Assembly (NCBI GenBank): GCA_025403435.1
Contig: CM046347.1
Span: forward strand, 23,944,597 to 24,008,596
From: Artocarpus heterophyllus
Taxonomy: Eukaryota; Streptophyta; Magnoliopsida; Rosales; Moraceae
Reading direction: 5' to 3'
Length of the DNA: 64,000 bases
The position numbers and the translations under genes were made by a program. This document shows positions 23,175 to 36,888 of the stretch, piece by piece. The stretch's first letter is position 1. Each line of letters begins with the position of its first letter. The notes under the pieces were generated by a model, which made no database searches, was not told the origin of the DNA, and was given only the letters and a program-made list of their open reading frames with translations.

Positions 23175-25348
23175 TGTAACGCCCCGAAATTTATTTAATG
23201 TTAATGTAATGTAAATGATGAATTAGTGTGCCAAAACTAATGTTTTAACAATAATTTGATTATTGGGTTGGATTTTGAATTTTTGGTTGTTTTGTTAATT
23301 TGGTGAATCCAAATGATTTCTTATTGTTTTAAAATGATGTTTTGAGTTTTAAAACACAACAATTTGTAAAATGTTAAAAATACTCCGTTTTACAAAACCA
23401 TGGGCGGCACATGGTTTTCGCATAGTAAAACCGCCCACCGATTTCTCTATTTATTCTCTCTCTTCCTCCTCTCTCCTCACTCTCCCTGATCTCTCTCTCT
23501 CTCCTCTCTCCCACCCGTGAGCTCTCTCACTCTCTCCCTCTCGGCTTCTCTCATTTTCTCTCAATTCTCTCTCAAAATTTTTGAAAGAAATTCAAATCCA
23601 AGCTTCGGGTTAGCAAGGAGGAAGCTCGGGGACGTGATTTAGCAACTGAGAACGCGGATTGAAGCTTCGATTCGAGGTTAGTTTTGAAATTTCTAAACTT
23701 TTTCCAAAATTTTCAATTTTGTGCAATTTTGAAATCTAGGTTTGTTTAAGCCTAGAAAACCTTGGATTTGAGTTAAATGAACTTAGAACAACTAGAATCC
23801 AAGCTTAGATTGAAGAAAAACGGATTTGATTCAAGATTTTTCATTTTTCCTCATTTTTCCTTATTTTTGGATTTTTAAGATTTTTGTGTTTGAATCTTGT
23901 TTGAATGTGTTCAAAAGTGTCTAAACATGTTTTTCTATCATCTATGAATGTTTTCTATGCCTGGGATTTGAGAAAAACAGGTTAGAATCAAGATTTGTGT
24001 TTTGGGGATCGAGAAACCCGTGGCTAGAATTTCTGGGTTTTCCCAGTTCGGCAGGCCGGAATAGGGATCGGCAGGCCAGTGTTCTTCCGTCCGGCAGGCC
24101 GAACCTGGGGAAATGACCGGCTGACCGAACTTTGTTTCCGGCAGGGCGAACTATGCAGTTCGGCAGGCCGAAGCAGGGAGTCCGACAGGCCGACCGAGGC
24201 ATAGAAAATTTTGTGATTTTTACCCGTTTCCACTGTTTTGAACCCTGATTTAAATTCCAACCTTATAGAATGATTTTAATGATACAAATGGCACACTAGG
24301 ACATCATGAAATGGTTAGTAACATAGAATGTCTCGAACTAGATATTGATCGACTTAGTTTGTATCTAGGATCGTTCGTGGTTCCGTGGAGCTAACGTATA
24401 GCGGATCGGGATTACGGTGTGGGGCACCTGCATGAGTATTGAGGTAGGACTTCTACCCCACTTCTTTGGTAGCCTGTTTTGAAATGATTTGGATTTGAAA
24501 AGGGTTTCTATTAAAATGTTTTCAACGATTGTTTGAAAAATGGATTTATCGGTTATATTTTGATATTCCGTGAACTGAAATGAATTTCCTAATGAATGTA
24601 AATGACAACACTCGGTAATTGGGTTTGAATGATAATGATAATAGACATATAGGCATGATGCCATATCAGAGATCGGGTCGTGTAGCGATCGACCTTGGGG
24701 GCAGGTCCCGAAACCCAGCTGGGCCACTACGGTGGTGATGTTATTATGGTTTGCCTAGGAAAAAGAAACTGATATTTCTGGTTGTCCAAGTAAACTGTTC
24801 TGGGTAAGAATGACTTTACTCAAATTTATTCATTTAAAGGTTCTTTTAAATGACTCCTGAATAATGACCTGTTTCTTTAAATTAAATTATTTTTATAAAA
24901 CATAGTCCTACTGAGCCTTTCGCTCACGTTTTATTTGTTTTAAATTTTCCTCCTCTAGGTGGTTTCCCATTTAGGTTTGGAGAGGATTCTTCGGACCGAA
25001 CTCAGGAGCAATAGGAGGATTAATTTATATTTTGTATCATTTAATCAAGGCATGTAAGATTTAACTTTATTTGTATCCTGGACTGTGATTGTATTTATGA
25101 TATTGTCAGTACCATGTGTGTGCACAAGTTGTGGGTTGTGGAACCCATACTCGCGGTTTTATTATTTTAATATTTATTCATTTAATGTTTTAAACTGTCT
25201 AATGTATATGAACTCTTATTAAAGTGTTTTAATGAATCCCACCTTTTATACTTAATTCAACCCCCTTAAACTCTGGATTTTAATTAAACTCTCTTTTAAT
25301 TAATTTAAATAATCTGCCACGTCACCTCCCGTACTCTGGGGCGTGACA
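23175..25348 (+). repeat. Chromovirus 1 3' LTR
   Basis: 2174 bp, TGTAACGCCCC to GGCGTGACA. Matches the 5' LTR throughout. The GGCAGGCCGAAC array (24046-24200) is one to two units shorter than in the 5' LTR. Confidence 0.93.
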
Positions 25349-25904
25349 GCTATCGGATTCACTGCCAAATCAATCTCAACCGTCCGAGGAAGAGACGCGT
25401 GTCAACGCGTCATCCGGTGCGTCAGCAGAATCTCAGAGTACAGTCCACGTGTTGAAATCTGATTGGCGCGTGCCTTACACGCGCCGACAAAGCTGCAGGC
25501 GAGGCAGGGGAGTTGTAGGCCGTCTCTGCTCGCGTGTGGGTGAGTCCACGCGCAGCTGTTCTTCCAGCCGTTGGGTGCAATGACCAAGACAAATCTGACG
25601 GTCCAAAATTGCGTCCCATTGGTCCCACCTGGGCCCATTCTCGAATGCCTCTGCCAGCCATTGGATCGCGCGTTCAACGGGTCAGATTGCGCCTGTTCGT
25701 GCTACCATGACCTACGAAGCACAGCATCCCAAACTAAAATTCGCATATCAAAGAACGCGGATCAACACAGAAGTGAAGAAAATTTTTAATTCTCGCGAAT
25801 CTCGTGAATCATAATGGGGGGGGGGGGGGTGGGTTGCTCCTGCCTTAGAAAAGAAAAGAAAATAATAATAATAAAAAAAATCTGAAATAGTGAAATATTT
25901 TCAC

Positions 25905-25912
25905 TATAAATA
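25905..25912 (+). promoter_or_regulatory. TATA box of the solo LTR
   Basis: TATAAATA, followed about 20-30 bp downstream by a C-rich leader start (ctccccccctcattcgcac). It is a textbook plant core promoter, placed where U3 should end. Confidence 0.6.
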
Positions 25913-26997
25913 AGGGGCTCTCCCCCCCTCATTCGCACAACACCTCAAGGCCTTCGGGTCTCCCTTTCCCCTTCTCCTATTTTTTTCCTTTTCCCTTTTT
26001 TTTTTATCTCTTAGGTAAAATATATATATATATATATATGTTTAATTTAGTGTAGAGAGTCTGGTGAGGCAGAGAAATGATCTTGTATGCGTAATACTCT
26101 GGTATGGGTTTTAACTCTATATCTGTATTGTAATGCTTATATTTTTGTAGAATAAATTATATCTTTATGTTTTTAATAATTATTGTTACTATTGTTATGC
26201 TGCCAATTTTTACATAAATTCAGTCATGCTTTCTTTATGTAATTTAATTGTGTTGCATAATTAATATTAATAATCCTAAAGTCATGCTCATTTGTTAAGT
26301 TGAGTTTCTGCTGCATTGTAGACATAGACTGGCACAGTAAATGCTTGGTAATTCTTGATTTATTGTAGACAGAGGATGACATAGTGTATTCTTAAACCAA
26401 TTAATAAGTCGAGGTTCTGTTGAAATTAACGCAATAATTTATTCCATAAAAATATATTAATTTTGATTTGTTATTATCTTTTCTATCTTAAAATTATGTT
26501 AATTATAATTGAGTGACATCGGTTATAATTTTCATAATTAGTGCACCAAATCATTAGTGACAAATGATTATTTTGCTAGCTTTTATAGGAAAACCCTTAC
26601 TGCATTATGGCTTGCTATGTTGTCGATTTAGGTTGACCTATATAATTAGTAAAATGTGCTTGCAATTAATGAGAAAAGATATAAAAAATCAAATGCTTTA
26701 GATAATTATTAATTAGAATTAAAATTCCATATCAGTTGCAAAACATACAAGGGATTCTCAAAGCTTCACCATTTTAATTTTATATTTTAAATTTTGAATT
26801 AAAAAATTACAAAAATATTTCTTTTACTGTTACACTTTGCTCTGAAAAACCGCTTGCCTTTTTGAACGTTTATTTTTAACAATCTCTCGAGTTACAAATT
26901 TTCACCTCCCTGTGGATACGACAACTTTTTCTATACTACAAACGTCCACCGTTTATAAAGAATAAACATTTTTTGGGGCGTTACCACCAACACCACC

Positions 26998-27207
26998 CAT
27001 ATAGTTGAAGGGATTTTGGTTGTGGATGTAAACTTTAGGGTGCAGTGCTTGCCCATTTAAGGCTAAAGCTTTTACCTTGTGTAACCTTATTGGGCAGAAT
27101 GTTTTTGCCTTATGCCTTGGAGTAGCCTTATGCAATCCTATTGGGCATAGAGCTTTTAGGCCCTTTTGTCTAGGAGTATAATGCTTTGAAGCCATCTTGG
27201 CTCTATT
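26998..27207 (-). other. Tat element spacer between solo LTR and copia B
   Basis: Short non-coding remnant with repeated words such as aaagctttta, tttttgccttatgcc and ttattgggca. It connects logically with 15352-15584. Confidence 0.45.
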
Positions 27208-29238
27208 TGTTGAAAAAAATAGTGCGCAGCAGAATTTTAAAAATTTTTATATTAAAGTATTTTTCAAAACACAAGTTTGACACGTTATGTGCATAAATTA
27301 ACCAGATCTTACTAACCTTTATGTGCCAAAAAGCTCCTACAATAAGTGAAGAGAAGTAAAGTTCCAAAAGGACCTCAACCAACTGGCCTTCTTTGCTATT
27401 CTCTATCCATGATCGGAGTGAGTGTGGGCTCACACATACAGCTCTTCCACCAAGTGACTTTCCTTCCAACCAATTGAGAGAACCCAAAGCTAGTGTTCAT
27501 GATTTGTAAACAAGAGCTCCTAGGGAGTTTTAGAATCTCACTATCAAAGTTTCACTCTTAATCTCTCAACTGATCTAAATAATAATGAGACTCAAGACCT
27601 ACTCAACTTTTATAGAAGTTAGGCCCAGGAGTCAGTCCTTATCAGATAATGCCACAAAATTCGAATCAGAATCAAATTCGGATCAATATCTGATGAAATT
27701 CATATGAAAATACGTGATCTTTTTATCTTGCGGTTGGCATGCCAATCTGTCTAATCGACATGCCGAACTTACCCTATCAATACGCCAAACCTGAGGATCG
27801 GCATGCCAAACTGTCGATAAAAATTTCAGCGAATCTTTTATTTTCCACTTGAGATTCTATAGGATAAAGTCTCAGTTTTAATTCAAATAACCCAATAGAA
27901 AAGTTATCTAATTAAAACAACTTTATTTAGATAATCTCTAGGAAAATAAATGATTCCTAATAATTCAACATGTTTATCTTGAATTAATTCAAAATTAATC
28001 CAACCGATAAACAGACATGAATTATCTGATCTCGATAATTCAACAAGTTTATCTTGAATCAATTTTGTCAGAAATTAATTTAACCGATAAACAAACATGA
28101 ATTATTTGGTTGTTTTGAATTTTAGCCAATATGATAAATCTGACATAAGTCACCAATTATTAGAAAAACACACCGTATCGTTACAAGATTTTGTGAGCTA
28201 GCAAAGGGGGCCTGATGGACTTATATAGTTTAAGCTCTCGATAATTATGAAACCTAATATCCTAGATATACATTTCATAATTATCAACTCCAACGCTACT
28301 CCACTAAAAGCTTAGAGCTACACTCTCAAACTATATAGAATTACAAAGCCCATATAGCTAAGTCTCCATGACATATCCTAATGTATCATATCCCCATAGG
28401 ATTATCCATAATCGGCTTAAGGACAAGTCCTGTCTTACCTTCTTGATTATTTTTATCTTACGTTCCATTATCTCACTATCATAAAACTTACCATCTAAAG
28501 ACAGTATACCATTCGGTTACACCTATGTTTCCAAATGGTTGAGCACTCTAGTTTTCCAATTACAAGATAACTCATACAAGAGGATATCACTACTCCTAAA
28601 GAGGAGATATGGATTCCATATCTATGAAAAATAGGCTTACACTATCAAGAGTAATGTCTCCAATGTACCGGCATGCGTACTACTATTAAAATGTGGGTGT
28701 CTCCTTTTGGTACATCAAAAGACACAAGTCAAGACAATAGCCCACTTTCATCTCAGGATTAAGATACAATACAAATGATTGTTTAAAGTGAATCGATTTG
28801 CTGAGATAGAATTATTAATCCAAATCAATTCACTTTCAGTCCTGATTTAACACATCGTCACCTATGACAATGTGCCAATGTTTTTATTTGTGGAGTCCAC
28901 CTCCAATGGCCAAGACAAACCATCTCCTAATAGGGATATAGACAACATAACAATCTTTACATGAATAAAGCGCCCAACTTTATTCCCTCGATTGCAGATT
29001 TATGATTTAGACCATCACCTTAAGAATTGTGTCTTTCACATAATCTGTCCATCATATGCCCAATTCTTAAAGGTTTAGACCGACAGTCTCAGACTATTGT
29101 TTGTTTAATATACATTCAACAAATATGAACATAAAGAGGACAAGATTTGATATATAAATAATGAATAAATTCTTTATTGATAAAAATGTCTCCAAAAACA
29201 TATTACATTTTTACTCTCTAGGGCATACACGTCTTACA
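27208..29238 (-). repeat. Copia B 3' LTR
   Basis: 2031 bp. Ends (reverse complement) TGTAAGACGTGT and TTCAACA. Carries a motif cluster at 27731-27815 with gcatgccgaac and similar words. Confidence 0.9.
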
Positions 29239-29249
29239 ATCTCCCACTT

Positions 29250-32200
29250 GCACTAAGTGAGTAAATATGACAAATCTCGCATCTCCATAGCTTCCACATG
29301 CCTCTTGAAGACTCTCCTAGTAAGTGTCTTTGTGAATGGATCAGCTAGATTGTCCTCTGACATGATTTTGCACACCGTGACATGCCCGCCCTCGACGATG
29401 TCCTTTATGACATGATACTTTCAATCAATATGCTTACTCTTCTTGTGAAATCTTGGTTCCTTGGTCTTAGCTGCCGCCGCACTATTATCATAGTATAGTG
29501 ATACCGCCTTATCCATACTAAAACTATCACAAGATCCCCAAAGAACTTGCGGAGCCACACTACTTCTTTCAAAGCATCACTAGCTGCCACATACTCGGCC
29601 TCTATCATTGAATCCGAAGTGCAATCTTGCTTCACACTTCTCCAACTGATGGCACCTCCGCCTAGAGTTAACACAAAACTCGAAGTCGATCTCCTAGAAT
29701 CCAAACAGGATTAGAAATCCAAATCAGTATATCCTAAAAGAGTTAAGTCCTCATCTGAATATACAAGCATTTACCCTTGAGTCCTTCTAAGGTACTTAAA
29801 CATATGCTTATCTGTAACCTAGTGGTTTGGTCTCGAATCTACCTGAAATTGACTTACTATCCCAACCGCATAACAAATATTCGGTCATATGCAAAGCATG
29901 GCATATGTGAAACTACCCACTGCTGAAGCATAAGGCACCTTCTTCATGTATTCTTTTTCTTCCTCAGACTTTGGAGCATCTTTTTTAAAAAGAGTAATTC
30001 CAGACCTAGATGGCTGCCCACCTTTCTAATAATCCTATATTGCAAACCTCTTGAGAATTTTATCTACATAGCCAGCCTGGGACAAAGCTATCATTTTGTT
30101 CTTCCTGTCCCGGAAGATCTGGATATTGAGAATAAAATTAGCCTCACCCAAGTTTTTCAAGTCAAACTGCTTGGTCAACCATAATTTGACCGATGACAAT
30201 GCCTCAATGTCATTGCCAATTATCAGAATGTCATCTACATAGAGCGGTAGAAAAACAACTTTCCCATCCTTAATGTGTTTATCACACATGGTTCATCCAC
30301 ATTTTGTGAGAACCCATAAGTCTTGATCACTTGATCAAATCTTATGTTCCAAGAACAGGAAGCCTGCTTAAGTCCATAAATTGACTTTAGCAGTTTACAA
30401 ACCTTACCCTCTTGAACCTTGACCTTGAACCCATCGGTTGTTCCATTTCGAAAAGCCGACTTGACATCCATCTGCCAAATCTCATAATCGTGAGAGACAA
30501 CTATGGACAAGAGAATACGGATGGACTTCAGCATGGGCAGAGGCAAAAAAGTTTTCTCGTAATCGATTCGTTTCTTTTGTGTGTAACCCTTAGTTATCAG
30601 TCTAGCCTTAAAGGTTTCAACCTTTCCATCCACTCCTCTTTTTCTCTTGTAGATCCACTTACACACTATGGATTTTACCCCTTCAGGAAGAGCCATAAGC
30701 TCCTAGACCTGATTAATCTCCATAGACTTCATCTCTGTGTCGATGGCCTCTGTCCAGAGTTTCAAATCAGCATCCTCCATAGCCTCTACATAAGTATAAG
30801 GATCCCTATCATGTTCATCCGGTTCAGCCAAGAATGCTTCCCCATTGAACATATGCCTCTCAGGTTGACGCCCAATCCTCCCACTACGCCGAAGCCCCTT
30901 AGGTTATTGTTCAAGTTTGTTTGGTTTTTCTACTCTAATCAGAATGGTTTTATTCGGAACCTCTAGAGTGATTGGATCACTCCTTAACTCCTCAAGCACC
31001 ACTTTGCTTTGAGGCTTAAAGTCATCCATGTAACTCTCCTCAAGGAAAGTTGCATTAGTTGAAACCACGACTTTATTTTCCTTTGGGTTATAGAAATAAG
31101 CCCCTTTAGTCCCTTTTGGATATCCTACAAACATGTAAACTTTCGAATGTGCTTCCAACTTATTCGCATCCTTAAACAGGACATGTGCTGGACATCCCCA
31201 TAAGCGAATATGGTTTAAGGATGTCTTCCTACCTGTCCACAACTCGTGAGGAGTTTTAGGGACCGATTTTGAAGGCATGCTGTTCAAAATATAACATACG
31301 GTTTGTAGTGCATATCTCCAAAAGGATAAGGCAATGATGAATAACTCATCATGGACCTTACCAAATCTAACAAAGTCCTATTTCTTCTCTTCGCCACTCC
31401 ATTCTGCTGCGGAGTGCCCGAAACTGTCAAATGAGATAAAATCTCATTCTCTAATAAGTGTCTTAAAAACTCATCAGAAAGGTACTCTCCACTTCGATTG
31501 GATCGAAGTGTCTTTATGGGTCTACCCAATTGCTTTTCCACTTCTGCCCAAAACTCCCTGAACTTGTCAAAATTTTTGCTTTTGTGTTGCATCAGGTACA
31601 CATACCCATACCTTGAGTAATCATCAATAAAAGTGACAAAGTACTCATACCCTCCTCGTGCTCGGATGTTCATCGGTCCACAAATATCACTATGCACAAG
31701 TTCTAGAACCCTTTGACCCTATTGTCCTTAGAGCCGAATGGTCTTTGGCATTTTACCTTCCAAACAAGATTAACATTGAGGTATAGATTCTACCTTCAAG
31801 TGACTTAAAGGTACATCCCTTACCATTCTTTGAATCCTATTCAGGTTAATATGACCAAAGCGTAAATGTAAAAGATAAGTCTTATTAGAGTGAGAAGTTT
31901 TAAGTATTTTAGAGTTATTATCATTCAACTCAACATTAAGCAGTAAGTCCATCTTAGGTTTGATAAAATATAGTTTATTTTGCATCCATCCAGAACAGAT
32001 AAAGGATTTGTTTTTACGAATCACCATTTTATTATTAAAAGAAACCACATGGATGTCTTTAAATAAACAAGCTATAGAAATTAAATTCCTTTTAAATTTA
32101 GGAACATAAAAACAATCTCACAAAATTAAATTCGTATAATTATCAAAATAAAGATGGACGTCTTCCACTGCTTCTGCTAAGACCAAGGATCCATCACCCA

Positions 32201-33173
32201 TCCGAAGCGTGAAGTCTTCATGAAGCAGACTTCTCATTTCTTTGAATCCCTGCAGAGAAACACAAACATGATTAGTTGCACTAGAATCTATGACCCAAAT
32301 GTCACTAGATTCTTCAACTAAATAAGTTTCTAAATATATAAGATCATACCTACCTCCTTTGGAAAGGAAGTCCTTGCAATGCTTCTTTATGTGCCCGACC
32401 TTCCCGTAGAAGAAGCACTTAAGCTTTTTTAGGTTCTTCTTCTTTTTCTTCTTGCTCTTATTGTTAACAAGAATAGAAGACTTCCTATTTTTGGCCCGTT
32501 GCTTCTTTCCATTCCCTGAGTTGGGATTGTAACCAGAAGTAGCTACTAAATTGGCCTCGCTAGCAGCAGGAGACTCCCTGATCAGCAGTTAGAACTCTTG
32601 TAATTGTTTCATTAATTCTGTTAAGGTTATATCCCGCCTATTGCTTAAATTAAATGTAGCTCTAAACGGAATAAATTCCTTTGACAAAGTCTCAAAAACC
32701 ATAGTCATTTGAGTTTTAGCATCAATGTTGGCTCCATTGGTTTATGCCTCAGCGAGGTAACCCATGATCAATATCATGTGCTTCTTTACAGATGTCCTCG
32801 ACCTTTGCTTACAGTTTAAGAGTTTCCAAGCGCCCCTTGCTACTTAGTTAAGACTTGGTCTCCAAACATGTCTTCTAGATTATCCAAGATCTACTTAGTA
32901 GTCTCATAATCCTCATGTTGAGCCTGCAGCACATTATTCATGCTAGCTATAACATAGTAGCAGGCCTGACTGTTTGTATCTTTCCAGCAATTGTACACTT
33001 GGAATTGCTCATTAGTGGAGTCTTCCATAGGCTTGGGAGGACAAGGGGTTGTCAACATGAATTTTAGTTTCTCAAAGGAGAGGACAATATCTAGGTTTCG
33101 TTTCCAATCATTATAATTCTCTCTGGTTAATTGGTTTTTGTCAAGTATCGAAGATAAAGTGTTTTTAGATATT
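29250..33173 (-). pseudogene. Copia B gag-pol
   Basis: Gag lies at about 32600-33173 (KNTLSSILDKNQLTRENYNDWKRNLDIVL). The ATG used by copia A is ATA here, so the start is lost. The zinc knuckle at about 32375-32420 reads CFFYGKVGHIKKHC, with the second cysteine replaced by Tyr. The protease region at about 32240-32320 reads DSSATNHVC; the family motif is DSGAT, so the active-site glycine codon has become AGT. Gag-pre-integrase is at 31770-32048 and the integrase core at 31284-31697 (HSDICGPMN, FIDDYSRYGYVYLM, TPQQNGVAKRRNRTLLD). The RT lies at 30035-30700 ([25 protein letters not shown]) and RNase H at 29405-29704 (SWRSVKQDC, AEYVAASDA). Many shifts and stops separate these. Confidence 0.9.
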
Positions 33174-34840
33174 TTTAATCTATAATAAAGAATCATATAC
33201 CAAACATAAGCAAACATATCATAATCATTTAGTAAGATAACACAATCATACAAATGTGTTTATGTGTCAAAACCTTGAAAATATCACAACCTTACAACGA
33301 TAATTCCCAACTCAAAATTCAACAAGCTCCTAGGGGAGTTATACCAAGTTCAATCATAAATACGAATCCCCTCCTGATTAATATATGCCATCCATGGCCC
33401 ATATGATCCAGCATATATTAATAATCGTTTCTTTGGCCATTAATTTTATTAACAGAGCTCCTCAGTGTTTAACCATCGTTTTAATATTTTATCCATGATT
33501 TATAATCACCACCTAGAGGTGTGCAACCATAAATCATGCTAAAATACCTTATTGTCTTGGAGATCCAATCTGATACATGATAGAAATCCCTTCTTAGGGG
33601 TGGGACCACCATGTTCTTCCTATGGACCAACGATGGAGGCCTTAGGTCCTCTCTTTGAAAACATTCTCCCACTCAATCTTTTGAAATCAAGGTTTTGCTT
33701 TAAAAGACATGCATGAACAATTTTAAATGAGCGGCATTCCCTATTCTATATGGCATGTTATCAATATACATGGAAAATCATATTATAATGCAGACAAGCA
33801 AAGCAATCAAGCAAAGCTACAAGCAAAATAATAATAAATAACCATAATATTATGGTTCCACCCTAGAGAATAGAAAACAAAGACTACAAGAAAATAATCA
33901 AAACATGTTATCGATTCTTCATCCTTGAATCTCTAAGCTGTATCTTTCTTCATGCAATGCCCATCCATAAGTCTTCAATTCCGTATGAATCGAATACTTC
34001 ATATTTCTGGTCATATCCAAATTTAATGTTTCTCAGAATTGTCCCAAAAATAAAATTAAAACTGCACCGAAAACTACACATTTTCTAAAAAAATTTTTAG
34101 CTTTTTGCCGGCAAGCAAATCTAGGTGATTGTCCTACCGGTCATGACCCTCCGGTCTACCAATCTTCACAAATTAGCCTGCCGAGTCATGACAGATCGGC
34201 CTGTCGAACTAGAAGTTTGGCCTGTTGCTAGAGCCTCCTGATTTTTGTCCCACTGACGGCCTGTCGGACCTCACGTCTGGCCTGTTGCTCTGCAACCATC
34301 GGCTTGCCGAACTCTCACCGACCGATCATAAATCACCCTTTTCAGAAAATACAATTTTTAATGCAATTCATCAATTTTATTCTTCAACAATCCAAAAACA
34401 TAAAATTAGAGACTCATGAAATACCTAGGAGCACCATCATCTATCTTCTAGATTTACCTTCTAATTCTGTTTTCTCCGAACGATTATTTAATTATAAAAT
34501 TCTTACAAATTTAAATTTAAATAATAATTTATAGACGGAGATGATAGTCTGCCATCTAATTACATGAAAAACCTAGATACACATTCTAACCTCTAAGGAA
34601 CCATAACCGGTATAAATTAATTAATTAATAATTAATTAAATAATAATTTAATCAACCATAGTTAATTAATAGACATTTACCATTAATCCATGACAACATA
34701 AAATTATATAGAAACCCTAGAGTGTCAACTCTTTATAGAATTAAATTCAAGCATAGGAGAGATTAAGATCACATAATTTACACATATAGTATGATCACAA
34801 ACTTGTAAATTTACATAAAAACCATGGCTCTGATACAAAT
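33174..34840 (-). other. Copia B untranslated leader
   Basis: About 1.67 kb with no credible gene, homologous to the copia A leader. A GC-rich motif cluster lies at 34110-34325 (ttgccgg, cggcctgtcgaac, gcttgccgaac) in AT-rich surroundings. The PBS lies at the LTR boundary. Confidence 0.7.
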
Positions 34841-36888
34841 TGTTGGAAAAAATAGTGCACAACAGAATTTTAAAAATTTTTATATCAGAGTATTTTCCAA
34901 AACATAAGTCTGACACGCTATGTGCATAAATTAACCAGATTTTACTAACCTCTGTGTGCCGAAAAGCTCCAACAATTAGTGAAGAGAAGTAACATTCTAG
35001 AAGGACCTCAACCAACTGGCTTTCTTTGCTATTCTCTATCATGATTGGAGTGAGTATGGGCTCACACGTATATCTCTTCCACTAGGTGACTCTCCTTCCA
35101 ACAAATTGAGAGAACCTAAAGCTAGTGTTCATGATTTGTGAACAAGAGCTCCCAAGAAGTTTTAGAATCTCACTATTAGAGTTTCATTCTTAATCTCCCA
35201 ATTGATTTAAATAATAATGAGACTCATTCCCTTTTATAGAAGTTGGGCTTAGGAGTCAGTCCTTATCAGATAATGCCTCAAAATTTGAATCAAAATCAAA
35301 TTTGGATCAATATTTGATGAAATCCGCGTGAAAACACGTGATCTTTTTATTGCTCGATCGGCATGCCGATCTGTCTAACAGGCATGCCAAACTTGCCTCA
35401 TCGGCAGGTCGAACCTGTGGGTTGGCATGTCGAACTGTAGATAAAAATCTCAACGAATCTTTTATTTTTCAACCAAGATTCTAAAAGATAAAGTCTTAGT
35501 TTTAATTCAAATAACCTAATAGAAAAGTTATATAATTAAAACAACTTTATCTAATAGTGATGAATTAAGAGTTTCACTCTTAATCTAGGAAAATAAATGA
35601 ATTCCTAATAATTCAACAAGTTTATCTTGAATTAATTCGAAATTAATCCAACTGATAAACAGACATGAATTATCTTATCTCGATAATTCAAAATGTTTAT
35701 CTTGAATCAATTTTGTCACAAAATTAATTCAACCGATAAATAGACATGAATTATATGATTGTTTCAAATTTTAGCCAATATGATAAATCTGACATAAGTC
35801 ACCAATTATTAGAAAAACACACCGTATCGTTACAGGATTTTGTGAGCTAGCAAAGAGGGCCTGATGGACCTATATAGTTCAAGCTCTCGATAATTATGAA
35901 ATCCAATATCCTAGATATACATTTCATAATTATCAACTCCTATGCTACTCCACTAAAAGCTTAGAGCTGCACTCTCAAACTATATAGAATTACAAAGCCC
36001 ATATAGCTAAGTCTCCATGACATATCCTAATGTGTCGTATCCCCATAGGATTATCCATAATCGGCTTAAGGACAAGTCCTGTCTTACCTTCTCGATTATT
36101 TTTATCTTACGTTTCATTATCTCACCATCAAAAACCTTATCATCCAAAGACAATATTCCATTCGGTTACACATATGTATCTAAATGGTTGAGCGCTCAAA
36201 TTTTTCAATTATAGGATAACGCATATAAGAGGATATCACTAATCCTAAAGAAGAGCTATGAATTCCATATATATGAATAATGGGTTTATGCTATCAAGAG
36301 TTATGTCTCCAATGTACTGGCATGCGTACCACTATTAAAATATGGGTGTCACCTTTTGTTACATCAAAAGACACAAGTCAAGACAATGGGCCCACTATTC
36401 ATCTCAGGATCAAGATATAATAAAATAATTGTCTAAAGTGAATGGATTTGCTGAGATAGAATTATTAATCCAAATCAATTCACTTTTTGTCTTGATCCAA
36501 CACATCGTCACCTATGACAATGTGCCAATGTTTCTATTCATGGAGTTCACCTCCGATGGCCAAGACAAACCATCTCCCAATAGGGATATAGACAACATTA
36601 TAATCTTTACATGAATAAAGCGCTCAACTTTATTTCCTCGATTGCAGATTTTGTGATTTAGACTGTCACCTTAAGAATCGTGTCTTTCTTATAATCTATC
36701 CATCATATGCTCAATTTTTAAAGGTTTAGACTGACAGTTTTAGACTATTGTTTGCTTAACATACATTCAACAGATATGAACGTAAAGAGGACAAGATTTG
36801 ATATATAAATAATGAATCAATTCTTTATTGATAAAAATGTTTCCAAAAATATATTACATTTTTACTCCTTAGGGCGTACACGTCTAAC
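34841..36888 (-). repeat. Copia B 5' LTR
   Basis: 2048 bp, starts (forward view) TGTTGGAAAAAATAG next to the PBS. The motif cluster is at 35355-35430. Matches 27208-29238. Confidence 0.9.

Larger units (their letters stand above)
16225..25348 (+). mobile_element. Chromovirus 1 (Tekay-like Ty3/gypsy), nearly full length
   Basis: Complete layout: 5' LTR 16225-18427, PBS, gag, pol (protease, RT, RNase H, integrase, chromodomain-like tail), PPT, 3' LTR 23175-25348. Flanks GCTGT (16220-16224) and GCTAT (25349-25353) are a target duplication with one change. The LTRs are similar by eye along their whole length with scattered differences. Several stops and one frameshift make the copy non-autonomous. 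It sits inside the solo LTR, so it is younger than that LTR. Confidence 0.93.
15590..26992 (+). repeat. Solo LTR of an unclassified retroelement, interrupted by chromovirus 1
   Basis: After removing the chromovirus (16225-25348) and one target copy, about 2.27 kb remain. It starts TGATGAGACTG and ends CCAACA, with CCACC on both sides (15585-15589 and 26993-26997). It carries a convincing TATA box (TATAAATA, 25905-25912) about 30 bp before a likely RNA start. Towards its end is the phrase ccctgtggatacgac (about 26909), which I associate with the 3' part of many plant gypsy LTRs. A PBS-like stretch (ttggggcgttacc, about 26974) just inside the right end leaves some doubt about the exact terminus. 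G-run at 25814-25827. Confidence 0.55.
27208..36888 (-). mobile_element. Copia element B, full-length but decayed
   Basis: LTRs at 27208-29238 (3') and 34841-36888 (5'), PPT complement at 29239-29249 (atctcccact), PBS complement at about 34828-34840 (gctctgatacaaa). Coding order on the minus strand is gag, zinc knuckle, protease, integrase, RT, RNase H, the Ty1/copia order. GCTCT occurs directly after the right LTR (36889-36893) and three bases before the left LTR (27200-27204), a possible but imperfect target duplication. It is inserted in the Tat element downstream of its integrase. Confidence 0.9.
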
